Positions 1-9,453 of a stretch of DNA of 33,048 nucleotides are shown here, one piece after another. The notes beneath the pieces are model-generated. The model made no database searches. It saw only the letters and a list, made by a program, of their open reading frames with translations, and was not told where the DNA came from. Positions within the stretch are counted from its first letter, which is position 1. Every line of letters starts with the position of its first letter. A program made the position numbers and the translations under genes. Origin of the DNA: Nitriliruptoraceae bacterium (GTDB taxonomy: Bacteria > Actinomycetota > Nitriliruptoria > Nitriliruptorales > Nitriliruptoraceae); NCBI GenBank assembly GCA_003561535.1, contig PWWI01000303.1:1-33048 (forward strand). Direction: 5' to 3'.

Positions 1-2
1 AC

Positions 3-302
3 CAGGCCTCGGTCGACAAGGTGTTCACCAAGGCTGGCAGCGTCGAGGCACTGGAGGCCGCCCACGCGGCGTTGCAGGCCTGCCCCTGGAACACCGCGGC
101 GATCGAGGAGGCGCTCAGGGCGCTGTCGGACGAGCTCGGCATCGGCTTCGGCAAGGTCGCGCAGCCGATCCGGGTCGCGGTCACCGGCTCCTCGGTCAGC
201 CCGCCGTTGTTCGAGTCGCTCGAGCTGTTTGGGCGGGCGCGCTCGCTGGAGCGGATCGACGCGGCGATCCCGGTCGCCAGGGCGGCGCGCGGGGACGCCT
301 GA
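3..302 (+). CDS. gltX: Glutamyl-tRNA synthetase, C-terminal end (5' truncated by window)
   Basis: This is the last ~100 residues of a class I glutamyl-tRNA synthetase, which charges tRNA-Glu with glutamate in the cytosol. The frame is open from base 3 to the TGA at 300-302, so the gene begins outside the window. The visible part is the helical anticodon-binding domain, with family-typical stretches such as FGKVAQPIRVAVTG and SPPLFESLELFGR near the end. Two tRNA genes follow, for Gln and Glu, a common arrangement next to gltX. The GTG at 21 is internal and not a true start. Identification rests on the conserved C-terminal pattern. Confidence 0.88.
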   Translation, partial: QASVDKVFTKAGSVEALEAAHAALQACPWNTAAIEEALRALSDELGIGFGKVAQPIRVAVTGSSVSPPLFESLELFGRARSLERIDAAIPVARAARGDA

Positions 303-447
303 CCTCGCTGTGGTTCGGTCGGTCGGTGGACGGGGCCGGGGCGCCTTTGCGTGGGACTGGCCAGGTGCGTACCCTCCCCAGCTGCGCGTGCGCAGGTGGT
401 ATCGGCTGCGGATCTGGCCGGCCCACCTCAGGGTGCGCAACACCCGA

Positions 448-519
448 TCGGGGGTGGTGTAATCGGTAACACGGCTGGTTCTGGTCCAGTTATTGAGGGT
501 TCGAGTCCTTCCCCCCGAG
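448..519 (+). tRNA. tRNA-Gln (anticodon CTG)
   Basis: A full cloverleaf can be drawn. The acceptor stem is 448-454 with 512-518 (TCGGGGG/CCCCCGA). The D stem is 457-460 with 469-472. The anticodon stem is 474-478 with 486-490, and its loop TTCTGGT puts CTG at 481-483. The T stem is 495-499 with 507-511, with loop TTCGAGT. The discriminator is G519 and no CCA is encoded (CT follows). Confidence 0.95.
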
Positions 520-612
520 CTGGTCGAACCGCGGCGACCCCGCGGTTCGACCCCGGAGCCGACCTCGGTTAGGCTCCGCGCCACCGCCGGTGATCGTGCT
601 CGCGGTGGTCAG

Positions 613-685
613 GCCCCCGTCGTCTAGCGGCCTAGGACGCCGCCCTCTCAAGGCGGTAACGGCGGTTCAAATCCGCTCGGGGGTA
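613..685 (+). tRNA. tRNA-Glu (anticodon CTC)
   Basis: Cloverleaf with acceptor stem 613-619 (GCCCCCG) pairing 678-684 (CGGGGGT, one G-T pair). The anticodon stem CCGCC/GGCGG is at 640-644 and 652-656, with loop CTCTCAA and anticodon CTC at 647-649. The T loop is TTCAAAT. The discriminator is A685, and CCA is not encoded. It lies 93 bases after tRNA-Gln. Confidence 0.95.
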
Positions 686-702
686 CGTGTTCCAGGAGCT
701 CT

Positions 703-748
703 ACACACAGGTGCGGGTGCCGGTTGCCGGTCCCGCACCTTCGTGTGT
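703..748. terminator. Hairpin between tRNA-Glu and the HNH gene
   Basis: GGTGCGGG at 710-717 pairs with CCCGCACC at 732-739, and ACACAC at 703-708 pairs with GTGTGT at 743-748. It lies just after tRNA-Glu and abuts the stop of the convergent HNH gene. It could end transcription from both sides. There is no long T run, so terminator activity is inferred from position and stem strength. Confidence 0.55.
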
Positions 749-1422
749 CACGGATCGCTGGGCTGCTCGCCCAGGAGTTCGGGCGCGTACCGTCGGAGGA
801 TGTGCAGGGCGAATGCGACCTTGTCTCCGACGCGCTGCCCCCTCGGGTGCGCCGTGGACCACAGTTCCAGGTTGGTCGGTCGGTTGTCGGTGCGGTCACC
901 GTTGATGTGGTGCACCACCTCGTCGTCTCTCAGGGCTCGTCCCAGCGTGCATGCCATCACGAGACGGTGCTCCAAGGCGTGGGCCTCACCCCCGACGAGC
1001 CACCGTTCTGCCGCCGGGACCGGCACCTTCCAGTACCCGTGGCTCAACGTGCCTTCGCCGGTGACGATGCGGATCGGTTCCTCGGGTCGGGCGTCGCCGG
1101 TCGCCAGCAGCCGCCGGTAGTGGGTGTTGCACAGCGCCCGGGCGTAGCGCTGCCGATCGCAGCCGTCGACGCTGCAGGGCCCGCCGGCGCGCAGGGGCAC
1201 GTGGGCCCGGACGTCACCGTTCTGACGCCAGCGCTGGTAGTGCGCGTGGCACCAGCCCCGGCTCTTCGCCTGACGATGGCAGTCGTCGACGGCGCAGCTG
1301 CTCGGTGAGGCGCCACGGATCGGGCTGCCGGTGCGCAGCCAGCGCTTGTAGTGCATGCCGCACCAGCCACGGGCGTAGTGCGCTCGGTCGCAGTCGTCGA
1401 TCGTGCAGCGGGGCTCCGACAT
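748..1422 (-). CDS. HNH endonuclease with three N-terminal zinc-finger repeats
   Basis: A 224-residue protein. Three tandem repeats of the form C-x4-C-x9-C-x2-H-Y-x-R occur at about residues 6-28, 43-65 and 83-105 (C6/C11/C21/H24, C43/C48/C58/H61, C83/C88/C98/H101) and look like small metal-binding fingers. A C-terminal HNH nuclease domain follows: EHRLVM near 151, HHINGD at 171-176 and N-x4-NLELWS near 180-189. I chose the ATG at 1422 because GGAG lies upstream and the first finger starts directly after it. The longer frame to 1602 adds low-complexity sequence and would run over the pstS PHO box. Such proteins are typical of phage or mobile DNA. The target is unknown and no recombinase neighbours it. 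Confidence 0.8.
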   Translation of the reverse strand: MSEPRCTIDDCDRAHYARGWCGMHYKRWLRTGSPIRGASPSSCAVDDCHRQAKSRGWCHAHYQRWRQNGDVRAHVPLRAGGPCSVDGCDRQRYARALCNTHYRRLLATGDARPEEPIRIVTGEGTLSHGYWKVPVPAAERWLVGGEAHALEHRLVMACTLGRALRDDEVVHHINGDRTDNRPTNLELWSTAHPRGQRVGDKVAFALHILRRYAPELLGEQPSDP

Positions 1423-1604
1423 CGCGAGGTGCTCCAACCGCCCCCACGGGTGGAACGCGGCGGGGTCGCCGTGCGGGCACAGCATGCCGGTCACCTGTGA
1501 CAGCCAGGGTGGGGTGTCGGCGCTGGCAGCTGGCGTTGCCGCGTGAGCGGCTCCCGGGGCAGCGCGGAGAGGGGCGTCCTGCAGGTGAACGGACGTCGGC
1601 AACC

Positions 1605-1626
1605 GTTCATCCTCGGTTCACCTACG
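1605..1626 (+). promoter_or_regulatory. PHO box (PhoP operator) upstream of pstS
   Basis: Two adjacent 11-bp direct repeats, GTTCATCCTCG (1605-1615) and GTTCACCTACG (1616-1626), match the Streptomyces-type PHO box, which consists of 11-bp direct-repeat units beginning GTTCA. A third unit, GTTCACCTGCA, lies on the minus strand at 1590-1580. The position 95 bp before the pstS start supports PhoR-PhoP phosphate-starvation control of pstSCAB. Motif and position are seen; regulation is inferred. Confidence 0.78.
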
Positions 1627-1720
1627 ACCGCTCTCGTGGCTACCCAGCCTCCGTAGCGTCCGTCTCGTACGACAACCTCCCTGCTCCGCTTGGAGCTGTC
1701 TCCCACAGGAGTCGCACCAG

Positions 1721-2878
<1,158 letters not shown>

Positions 2879-2884
2879 GCTCTG

Positions 2885-2920
2885 CGAGGGTGGCGGCCAT
2901 GACCATGGCCGCCACCCTCG
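2885..2920 (+). terminator. Perfect 16-bp hairpin between pstS and pstC
   Basis: The arms 2885-2900 and 2905-2920 are perfect complements (CGAGGGTGGCGGCCAT and its reverse complement) around a 4-base GACC loop. The stem starts 6 bases after the pstS stop, with pstC 36 bases further on, and no T run follows. It may act as a partial terminator or as a 3' stabiliser that keeps pstS mRNA in excess over the permease genes. That role is inferred. Confidence 0.65.
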
Positions 2921-2956
2921 AGACGTTCGCTCACCACCACCTCGTGGAGGTCCAGG

Positions 2957-3955
2957 GTGAGCCAGACCAGCAGCGAGGCACCCGGCGCACTCCGTGTGAC
3001 GGGCAAGGCGCGTTTCGGCGACGCCTTCTTCCGGATCATCGCCTACTCGGCGGGCCTGAGCGTCCTGGTGGTGCTCGGGCTCATGATCGGCACCACCACC
3101 CGTGACGCCCTCCCGGTGTTCGAGTACCAGGGGCTGTGGAGCTTCTTCACCAGCGACGAGTGGCGGGCCGGGTTCTCCCGGACCGAGTTCACCGGCGAGT
3201 ACGGCGCCTTCTCGTTCATCTACGGGACGCTGGTGACCTCGCTCCTCGCCGTGGTGATCGCGGTGCCCTTCGCCATCGCGATCTCGCTCTACATCAACCG
3301 CATCGCTCCCAAGCGCCTGGCCAAGCCGCTGGCCTACACCGTCGAGCTCCTGGCGGCCGTCCCGTCGGTGGTGTTCGGTCTGTGGGGACTCCTCTACTTC
3401 GGGCCGACCTACGTCCGCCCGGTCATGGAGCTCCTCAACTCGACCCTGGCGCCGATCCCCTTGGTCGGGATCCTCTTCGAGGGGCCCATCTTCACCACCA
3501 GCTACTTCACCGCCGGGGTGGTGCTGGCGATCATGATCCTGCCGATCATCACCGCCATCACCCGGGAGGTCACCGCTCAGGTCGCCGAGGACCAGGTCCA
3601 GGCCGCCTACGGCATGGGTGCCACGGACTGGGAGGTGATGCGCAAGGTGATCCTGCGGGGCGCCTTCCCGGGCATCGTCGGTGGCACCATGCTCGGCCTC
3701 GGCCGGGCGCTCGGGGAGACCATCGCCGTCGCCATGCTCGTCGGCGGCTCCCAGCGGTGGGGTCTCAGCCTGTTCTTCGGCGGCGACTCCATGGCTGGGC
3801 ACATCGCCAACACCTTCCAGGATGCCGCCCCGGAGACCGTCCTCGCGCTGATCGCGATCGGCGTCGGGCTGTTCGTCATCACCGTCATCGTCAACGTCGC
3901 CGCCCGCGCGCTCGTGTGGCGGATCGGCCGGGTCGCAGGAGACGCAGCGCTGTGA
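2957..3955 (+). CDS. pstC: Phosphate ABC transporter permease PstC
   Basis: A 332-residue integral membrane permease that forms the phosphate channel with PstA. Several hydrophobic helices are visible. The cytoplasmic EAA-type loop that contacts the ATPase lies near 218-240 (QAAYGMGATDWEVMRKVILRG), followed by GLGRALGETIAVAM. The start is GTG, with GGAGG at 2946-2950 six bases upstream. The stop overlaps the pstA start (GTGA), indicating translational coupling. It is co-oriented with pstS, pstA and pstB. Confidence 0.95.
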   Translation: MSQTSSEAPGALRVTGKARFGDAFFRIIAYSAGLSVLVVLGLMIGTTTRDALPVFEYQGLWSFFTSDEWRAGFSRTEFTGEYGAFSFIYGTLVTSLLAVVIAVPFAIAISLYINRIAPKRLAKPLAYTVELLAAVPSVVFGLWGLLYFGPTYVRPVMELLNSTLAPIPLVGILFEGPIFTTSYFTAGVVLAIMILPIITAITREVTAQVAEDQVQAAYGMGATDWEVMRKVILRGAFPGIVGGTMLGLGRALGETIAVAMLVGGSQRWGLSLFFGGDSMAGHIANTFQDAAPETVLALIAIGVGLFVITVIVNVAARALVWRIGRVAGDAAL

Positions 3956-4854
3956 GTACCACCCTCACCCCGACCACACCGCCGGCGCCCACCGGCCCCG
4001 GCGGCCTCCGCGAGATCGACGCCCACACCCGTGGGCGGAAGCGACGCTCCCTCATCGCCCGCTACGTGTTGACCGCCGGGATGGTCATCGCGCTGATCCC
4101 GCTGCTGATGATCATCTGGACCGTCGCCAGCAACGGCGTCGGTGCGCTGGGCTGGTCGTTCTTCACCGAGATCGAACCACCGGCCCGGCGCGAGGGGGGT
4201 GGCTACCTCAACGGCATCGTCGGCACGGTCTACATGGTCAGCATCGCGAGCCTGCTGGCCATCCCCCTCGGCATCATGGCGGCGATCTACCTGGTCGAGT
4301 TCGGCCACGGGTGGCTGGCCCGCATCATCCGGTTCTTCACCGACGTGATGACCGGGGTCCCGAGCGTCTTCGTCGGACTGTTCGTGTACGCCGCCCTGGT
4401 CCGGCAGTTCCGGTTCGGCACGATCATGGGTGCCATCGGGTTGGCGATCATGATGCTCCCGATCGTCGTCAGGTCCAGCGAGGAGATGCTGAAGCTGGTC
4501 CCCGACGACATGCGCTTCGCCTCGTTCGGCCTGGGCGCCCGGCGGTGGCAGACGGTGCAGAAGGTCGTGCTGCCCATGGCCGGCCCCGGCATCACGACCG
4601 GCGCCATGCTGGCCGTGGCGCGAGCCGCCGGTGAGACCGCCGTGCTGCTGCTCACCGCCCTCGGGTCGCTGCAGGTCGTCACGGCCCTGTCCGGCGTGGC
4701 GCAGTCCTCGATCACGCTGCTGATCTACGACGGAGCCAAGCAGCCCTTCGATCCGGGGAAGGAACGCGCCTGGGCCGGGGCGCTGGTCCTCATGGGCTTC
4801 GTCCTCCTGCTCACCATCACCGCCCGCTACATCAGCTCACGAGCACGTCGATGA
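3952..4854 (+). CDS. pstA: Phosphate ABC transporter permease PstA
   Basis: A 300-residue second permease subunit. The GTG at 3952 overlaps the pstC stop, with AGGAG at 3937-3941. After a ~40-residue cytoplasmic head come about six membrane helices. The EAA loop reads [17 protein letters not shown], followed by the family-typical [14 protein letters not shown]. The open frame extends upstream inside pstC, but that part is Arg/Pro/His-rich shadow sequence and was excluded. Its product pairs with PstC in the inner membrane. Confidence 0.95.
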   Translation: MSTTLTPTTPPAPTGPGGLREIDAHTRGRKRRSLIARYVLTAGMVIALIPLLMIIWTVASNGVGALGWSFFTEIEPPARREGGGYLNGIVGTVYMVSIASLLAIPLGIMAAIYLVEFGHGWLARIIRFFTDVMTGVPSVFVGLFVYAALVRQFRFGTIMGAIGLAIMMLPIVVRSSEEMLKLVPDDMRFASFGLGARRWQTVQKVVLPMAGPGITTGAMLAVARAAGETAVLLLTALGSLQVVTALSGVAQSSITLLIYDGAKQPFDPGKERAWAGALVLMGFVLLLTITARYISSRARR

Positions 4855-4886
4855 GCTCCCGCGAACGACCCTCAGGAGATCCCCAG

Positions 4887-5789
4887 ATGAGCGAGACGAG
4901 CTCCCAGACCCGACGGGCGCCGGAAGCTGCCACCCCCCGCATCGAGGTGGCCGACAGGGACCGTTCGACGGACGTCACGACGACCGTGCGGCAGTCCACC
5001 GTGCCGAGCGCGATCACCGAAGCGGTGTTCGAGGCCAAGGACGTCAGCGTCTTCTACGGCGGGACGCCAGCGGTCAGGAACATCGACCTGAAGGTCCCGA
5101 AGGGCGAGATCACCGCGCTCATCGGGCCCTCGGGGTGCGGCAAGTCGACGATGCTCCGCACCTTCAACCGCATGAACGACCTCATCCCCGGCTGCACCCT
5201 CGAGGGATCGATCACCTACCACGGCGAGGACATCTACGCCGACGACATCGACCCGGCGGAGGTGCGGCGGCGCATCGGCATGGTGTTCCAGAAGCCGAAC
5301 CCCTTCGGGATCTCCATCTACGACAACGTCGCCTTCGGCCCCCGCCTCCACGGGATGAAGGCGAACCTCGACGACCGGGTCGAGCAGGCGTTGCGGGGTG
5401 CCGCCCTGTGGGACGAGGTCAAGGACAAGCTCGGCCAGCCGGGGGTCGCCCTGTCCGGTGGGCAGCAGCAGCGGCTGTGCATCGCCCGGGCCATCGCGCT
5501 CGAGCCCGACGTGATCCTGATGGACGAGCCGGCCTCGGCGCTGGATCCGATCGCGACCTTGGCGATCGAGGACCTGATGCGCCAGCTCCGCGGGCAGTAC
5601 TCGATCGTGGTGGTGACCCACAACATGCAGCAGGCCGCCCGGGTCTCTGATCGCACCGCCTTCTTCAGCGTGGACATGGAGCAGGGCGTGCGCGTCGGCG
5701 AGCTGGTCGAGTACGACCTGACCGAGAAGGTCTTCACCGCCGCCAGCGACCCTCGCACCGAGGCCTACATCACCGGCCGGTTCGGCTGA
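4887..5789 (+). CDS. pstB: Phosphate ABC transporter ATPase PstB
   Basis: The 300-residue ATPase that drives phosphate import. It has Walker [10 protein letters not shown] at about 80-88, the Q-loop VFQKPNPF, signature [14 protein letters not shown], Walker [13 protein letters not shown] and switch His VVTHNMQQA. The C-terminus EAYITGRFG is diagnostic of PstB. I chose the ATG at 4887 because AGGAGA lies 7 bases upstream. An in-frame ATG at 4851 overlapping the pstA stop would add 12 residues. Even so, the N-terminus carries about 45 residues before the ATPase core. The last sense codon and the stop lie in the left arm of a terminator-like repeat. Confidence 0.96.
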   Translation: MSETSSQTRRAPEAATPRIEVADRDRSTDVTTTVRQSTVPSAITEAVFEAKDVSVFYGGTPAVRNIDLKVPKGEITALIGPSGCGKSTMLRTFNRMNDLIPGCTLEGSITYHGEDIYADDIDPAEVRRRIGMVFQKPNPFGISIYDNVAFGPRLHGMKANLDDRVEQALRGAALWDEVKDKLGQPGVALSGGQQQRLCIARAIALEPDVILMDEPASALDPIATLAIEDLMRQLRGQYSIVVVTHNMQQAARVSDRTAFFSVDMEQGVRVGELVEYDLTEKVFTAASDPRTEAYITGRFG

Positions 5790-5837
5790 CCCGGCTGCGC
5801 ACCGCCCAGGTGCAGCAGTGGGACCCGGGTCAGCCGA
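5782..5837. terminator. Bidirectional terminator-like inverted repeat between pstB and ligase
   Basis: TCGGCTGACCCGG at 5782-5794 is a perfect inverted repeat of CCGGGTCAGCCGA at 5825-5837. The stop codons of both convergent genes sit inside the arms. Inner pairing (CTGC..ACC with GGTGCAG) extends the structure. It serves both directions equally, which suits a shared terminator. No T tract is visible. Confidence 0.7.
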
Positions 5838-7401
5838 GCTCCGGGAGGCGGGCGCCGGCGTGGATGGCCCGCACCGTGGCCAGGGTGTCCGCCTCGTGCG
5901 GCCGCTTGTCCGGTCGGTACCCGCGCACGCGGGCGAACCGCAGCGACACCCCGCCGGGGTAGCGGCTCGAGCGCACGACGCCGTCCAGCGCGATCTCCAC
6001 CACCAACTCCGGCCGGACGTGCACGATGTGCCCCTCGCGCCGGGTCTCCCGGGCCAGCAGGACCTCGGTCTGCCAGGCGAGCACCTGGTCGGTCAGGCCC
6101 TTGAAGGTCTTGCCGAGCAGCACGAACCCGTCGGCGTCGGCCACCTCGGTGTCGGACGCTTCCGCCCGGGCACCGAGGTGGAGGTTGGAGAGCCAGCCGC
6201 GCCGCCGCCCCGACCCCCACTCCGCGGCGAGCACGACCAGGTCCAGGGTGTGGACCGGCTTGACCTTGCGCCAGCTCGCACCCCGCCGACCAGCGGCGTA
6301 CGCGTCGTCCAGGTCCTTGACGATCACCCCCTCGTGGCCGGCGGTGAGCACCTGCCGGGTGAACTCCCGGGCGACCTCGGGGTCGTCGGTCACGACCCCG
6401 TCGGCGCGCAACGGCGCGGGCACGAGGTCATGGAGCGCTGCTCGGCGGGTGGCCAACGGCTCATCGAGCAGGTCGACCCCGTCGAGGTGGAGGACATCGA
6501 AGGCGCGGAGCTCGACCGGGACCTCACGCTGCACGCGGGTGACGTCGCGGTCGCGGCCGATGCGCTGCATGGTCTCCTGGAAGGGGCGGGGTCGCCCGTC
6601 GGTGTCGAAGGCCACCACCTCACCGTCGAGCACGACGCGGTTGGTCGGGAGCGACCGCGCGACGGCGACGACCTCCGGGAGGCGGTCGGTCACGTCCTGA
6701 CCGGTCCGGGTGAACAGCTGCACGTCCGCGCCGTCGCGGTGGACCTGGAGGCGTGCGCCGTCGAGCTTGGTCTCCACCAGGGCCGGCGCACTCGCGGCCA
6801 GGGCGTCGGTGAGGCCCGTGGCGGTCGTCGCCAGCATGGGCTCGACGGGGACGCCGACCACCAGTCCCACGGCGGCGAGCGCGTCCTGCCCACCGGTCAG
6901 CGCCAGCGCAGCGGTGTTAGCGAGGTCACCGTTGAGCATCGCCGCCCGGCGGACCGCGCGCTCGGGCACGGCGGCGGCCCGTGCGACCGCAGGGAGCAGG
7001 ACGCCCGCCAACGCACCCTGCCGGAGCTCGCGGAGCACCAGCTTCACCAGCCACGCCTGCTCTTCAGGCCGCGCCCGCCCGAGCAGCTCGGCCCAGACCG
7101 CCAGCCGTGCGGTGCGGGAGCCCGAGCCTGCGGGGGTGTCCTCGATCCGCTGCAGCGCGCCGTCGACGTCGGTGATCGTGAGCGTGGGGTGCGCCGCCGC
7201 CCGAGCTGTGACCGAGCGGACCGCTGATGGCCCGAGACCCAGGCGGTGCTGGCGTGGCTCCCCGGTCAGGTACCTGACGCCCACCTCCACGTCCTCGGGT
7301 GGGCACCGAGCCAGCAGCTCCGCCAGCAGGTCGATCTTCGCGCGCCGGGAGGCGGTGGCCGCGACCTCATCAGAGACCCGCACGAGGTCCTGCAGCAGCA
7401 T
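5830..7401 (-). CDS. ligB: ATP-dependent DNA ligase (LigB/LigC-like)
   Basis: A 523-residue ATP-dependent DNA ligase that seals nicks through an enzyme-AMP intermediate. The N-terminal ~190 residues are the DNA-binding domain. Motif I is ETKLDGARLQVH, with the nucleotide-accepting Lys at about 212. Motif III is VVLDGEVVAFD and motif IV EGVIVKDLD. Motif V is WRKVKP, followed by an OB domain with DLVVLAAEWGSGRR. The start at 7401 lies 5 bases after GGAGG, whereas the ATG at 7404 would be only 2 bases away. The length fits mycobacterial LigB (about 507). A second, repair-type ligase beside the usual NAD-dependent LigA is normal in Actinobacteria. The gene converges on pstB. Confidence 0.9.
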   Translation of the reverse strand: MLLQDLVRVSDEVAATASRRAKIDLLAELLARCPPEDVEVGVRYLTGEPRQHRLGLGPSAVRSVTARAAAHPTLTITDVDGALQRIEDTPAGSGSRTARLAVWAELLGRARPEEQAWLVKLVLRELRQGALAGVLLPAVARAAAVPERAVRRAAMLNGDLANTAALALTGGQDALAAVGLVVGVPVEPMLATTATGLTDALAASAPALVETKLDGARLQVHRDGADVQLFTRTGQDVTDRLPEVVAVARSLPTNRVVLDGEVVAFDTDGRPRPFQETMQRIGRDRDVTRVQREVPVELRAFDVLHLDGVDLLDEPLATRRAALHDLVPAPLRADGVVTDDPEVAREFTRQVLTAGHEGVIVKDLDDAYAAGRRGASWRKVKPVHTLDLVVLAAEWGSGRRRGWLSNLHLGARAEASDTEVADADGFVLLGKTFKGLTDQVLAWQTEVLLARETRREGHIVHVRPELVVEIALDGVVRSSRYPGGVSLRFARVRGYRPDKRPHEADTLATVRAIHAGARLPELG

Positions 7402-7518
7402 CATGACCTCCGATCGGCACGCTGCTGCGGTTCGGAGCGGCCACGGCGGCGGGCGAGGCGGGGGGAGCAGCCGGGCGGTCCGGGGGCAGCGGTCAGGGTG
7501 GGGATGGCCGGTGGGAGC

Positions 7519-8214
7519 TCAGCCCGCCCGGTGCACCCCCACCTCGATCGCGTCCAGCTCCGGCAGGACCGTCGCCAGCAGGGTGTGGTCGAACCGGTCG
7601 ACCTCGATGCAGCGGGCGAGGTCATCGGGGGGTGCCCACGCGGGGCCGCCCGGCACGAAGTTCCGACCGGCATCGGAGGTGGCGACCCGCGCGGTGAACG
7701 GCTCGGGATCCGGATCGTCGCCGCGGGCGCGTGCGGCGATCAGCTCCGCGGCGGCGAGGTCCTCATCCCCGTCACGGCCCTGGGAGGCGCCGGTGATGAC
7801 GAAGGTGACCCGTGACGGTGCCGCAACCCGCAGCGCCCGGGCGGTCGCGTCGGCGGTGACGAAGGCGGCGGCGAGCACGAGCCCGCTACCGGTGGTACGG
7901 GCGAGCCCCTGGGTCCCGGCCGAGGTGCGGTGGATGATCGTGCGGTCGGTGACGTCCGCCTGCGCGACCTGGGTGGGGGAGTTCCCCAGATCGAAACCCT
8001 CGAGCTGCACTCCACCCTCCTCCCCGGCCAGCAACGCGTGGGGGAGGTGCTGGTCGCGGAGCGCGATCGCCTGCTGTTCACAGGCGACGGCGAGGATCCG
8101 GCTGGCACCACGGTGGAACAGCCAGGGCTGCACCGTGAAGGCCCGTAGTACGTCGATGACGATCACGGCCTCGTCCGGCTCGGCGTCGGCCAGGGACACG
8201 AAGTTCGCCTGCAT
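7519..8214 (-). CDS. comB: ComB-like 2-phosphosulfolactate phosphatase family protein
   Basis: A 231-residue protein with the ComB pattern: an N-terminal VIVIDVLRAFT strand, a middle GEEGGVQLEGFDLGNSP segment and a DRTIIHRTSAGTQGL segment. Characterised ComB hydrolyses 2-phosphosulfolactate in coenzyme M synthesis. Bacterial relatives are widespread outside that pathway, and no other pathway gene is visible here, so the substrate is uncertain. The ATG overlaps the dapE stop (TGATG), with GAGGTG upstream, and the gene appears to be the last of the dapD-dapE operon. A GTG one codon upstream is the alternative start. Confidence 0.8.
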   Translation of the reverse strand: MQANFVSLADAEPDEAVIVIDVLRAFTVQPWLFHRGASRILAVACEQQAIALRDQHLPHALLAGEEGGVQLEGFDLGNSPTQVAQADVTDRTIIHRTSAGTQGLARTTGSGLVLAAAFVTADATARALRVAAPSRVTFVITGASQGRDGDEDLAAAELIAARARGDDPDPEPFTARVATSDAGRNFVPGGPAWAPPDDLARCIEVDRFDHTLLATVLPELDAIEVGVHRAG

Positions 8215-9413
8215 CACCCCACCTCAGGTCCAGGTTGAGGGAGGAGGAAGCGACGGAGGCGTCGGTCGGCCTCGACCAAGGCGTCGACCGGGACGAACTC
8301 GCCGCGCTGGTGGGCCTGGGTCGTGAGGCCAGGGCCGTAGTTCAGCGCTGGGACCCCGAACTCCGCGAAGCGGGCGACATCGGTCCAGGCCTGCTTGCCG
8401 GCCACGGGGGCGTCGACCGCCGCGACGAAGGCCTCGACGATGGGGGTGCGCCGGTGGGGTGGCGCGGGAGGGGCCCGGTCGACGACCTCCACCTCGATGT
8501 CGGATCGAGACCCGATCCGCTCGCGGAGCTCCTGTTCCGCCTCGCCCAGCCCCCGCGAGGGCGCGAATCTGAAGTTCAGGTTGATAGTGAAGGATGCGGG
8601 GAGCACGTTGCGGAAGGGGCGGTCGCTGCCCTCGTCCGGTCCCAATCCTGCTGTCCAGGCCTGGGTCGCGGACCACACGTCCCGGTAGGCGATCCCGTCG
8701 ACCTCGACGTCGCGGACGTGGTCCCGGTCGAGCTCGGCCAGCAGCTCGCCGGCCATGGTGAGCGCGTTGCGGCCATGCCATGGGCGTGCCGAGTGGGCCT
8801 GCTGGCCGCGGAATCGGATCAGGGCGTGGAGCCCACCGAGGCACCCGAGCTCGACGTCGCCGTCCGTGGGCTCCAGCACGATGGCGAGCATCGCGTCGGC
8901 CAGCCATGGGGCGGCGCGCAGCAGGCTGCGCAGCTCGTTGCCGTCGGCCGGTCCCTCCTCGCCGGCGTAGAGGACGAGCACGAGCTCGTAGGGGCTCTCT
9001 GCTCGCAGACCGGCGTCGTCGAAGATCCGCATCGCGACGGCGTTGCCGGACTGCATGTCGGAGGCACCCCGGCCGATCACCACCTCCTGGCCATCGTGGC
9101 GGGCGACGCGGGGCGCGCGGTCCTCATCGGTCGGTGGGACCACGTCGATGTGGCCGACCAGCAGCACCAGCGGTCGTGTCCCCGACCAACGCTCGCCCGG
9201 CGCACCGGGTCGCTGGACCGCAGCCTCGGCGGGGGCGGGTCCGCCCATCACCAGGCTGTTGCCGACCCGCCGCACCACCTCGCCAGCGTCGCGGTAGCGC
9301 CGTTCGAGGGCGTCGGCCAGGGGGCCCTCGGCCCCGCTGCTGTAGGGCGTAGCCAGGAGGTCGAGCAGGTGGGCCGTCAGTTCGCTGCGGGCCTCGTCCG
9401 GCGGTATTGCCAC
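8214..9413 (-). CDS. dapE: Succinyl-diaminopimelate desuccinylase (M20 family)
   Basis: A 399-residue M20 metallopeptidase-fold enzyme that removes succinate from N-succinyl-LL-diaminopimelate in lysine and peptidoglycan synthesis. Metal-site motifs are in order: GHIDVVP, GRGASDMQSG, AGEEGPADGNEL and a late GLTTQAHQRGEFV. The dimerisation insert lies between. The start is GTG with AGAGGA upstream. It follows dapD by 40 bases, and that neighbour is what favours DapE over other M20 amidohydrolases. Its stop overlaps the start of the ComB-like gene. Confidence 0.88.
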   Translation of the reverse strand: MAIPPDEARSELTAHLLDLLATPYSSGAEGPLADALERRYRDAGEVVRRVGNSLVMGGPAPAEAAVQRPGAPGERWSGTRPLVLLVGHIDVVPPTDEDRAPRVARHDGQEVVIGRGASDMQSGNAVAMRIFDDAGLRAESPYELVLVLYAGEEGPADGNELRSLLRAAPWLADAMLAIVLEPTDGDVELGCLGGLHALIRFRGQQAHSARPWHGRNALTMAGELLAELDRDHVRDVEVDGIAYRDVWSATQAWTAGLGPDEGSDRPFRNVLPASFTINLNFRFAPSRGLGEAEQELRERIGSRSDIEVEVVDRAPPAPPHRRTPIVEAFVAAVDAPVAGKQAWTDVARFAEFGVPALNYGPGLTTQAHQRGEFVPVDALVEADRRLRRFLLPQPGPEVG

Positions 9414-9453
9414 CTCGGTTCCTCTCGGGCCTCGCGGAGCGGCCCTGGTCGCA

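Noticed and set aside
448-685. tRNA genes as attachment site of an integrated element
   Set aside because: I found no integrase and no repeated tRNA 3' end elsewhere in the window by eye.
590-1308. Plus-strand open frames over tRNA-Glu and the HNH gene
   Set aside because: They overlap the tRNA or are antisense to the HNH domain and show no family features.
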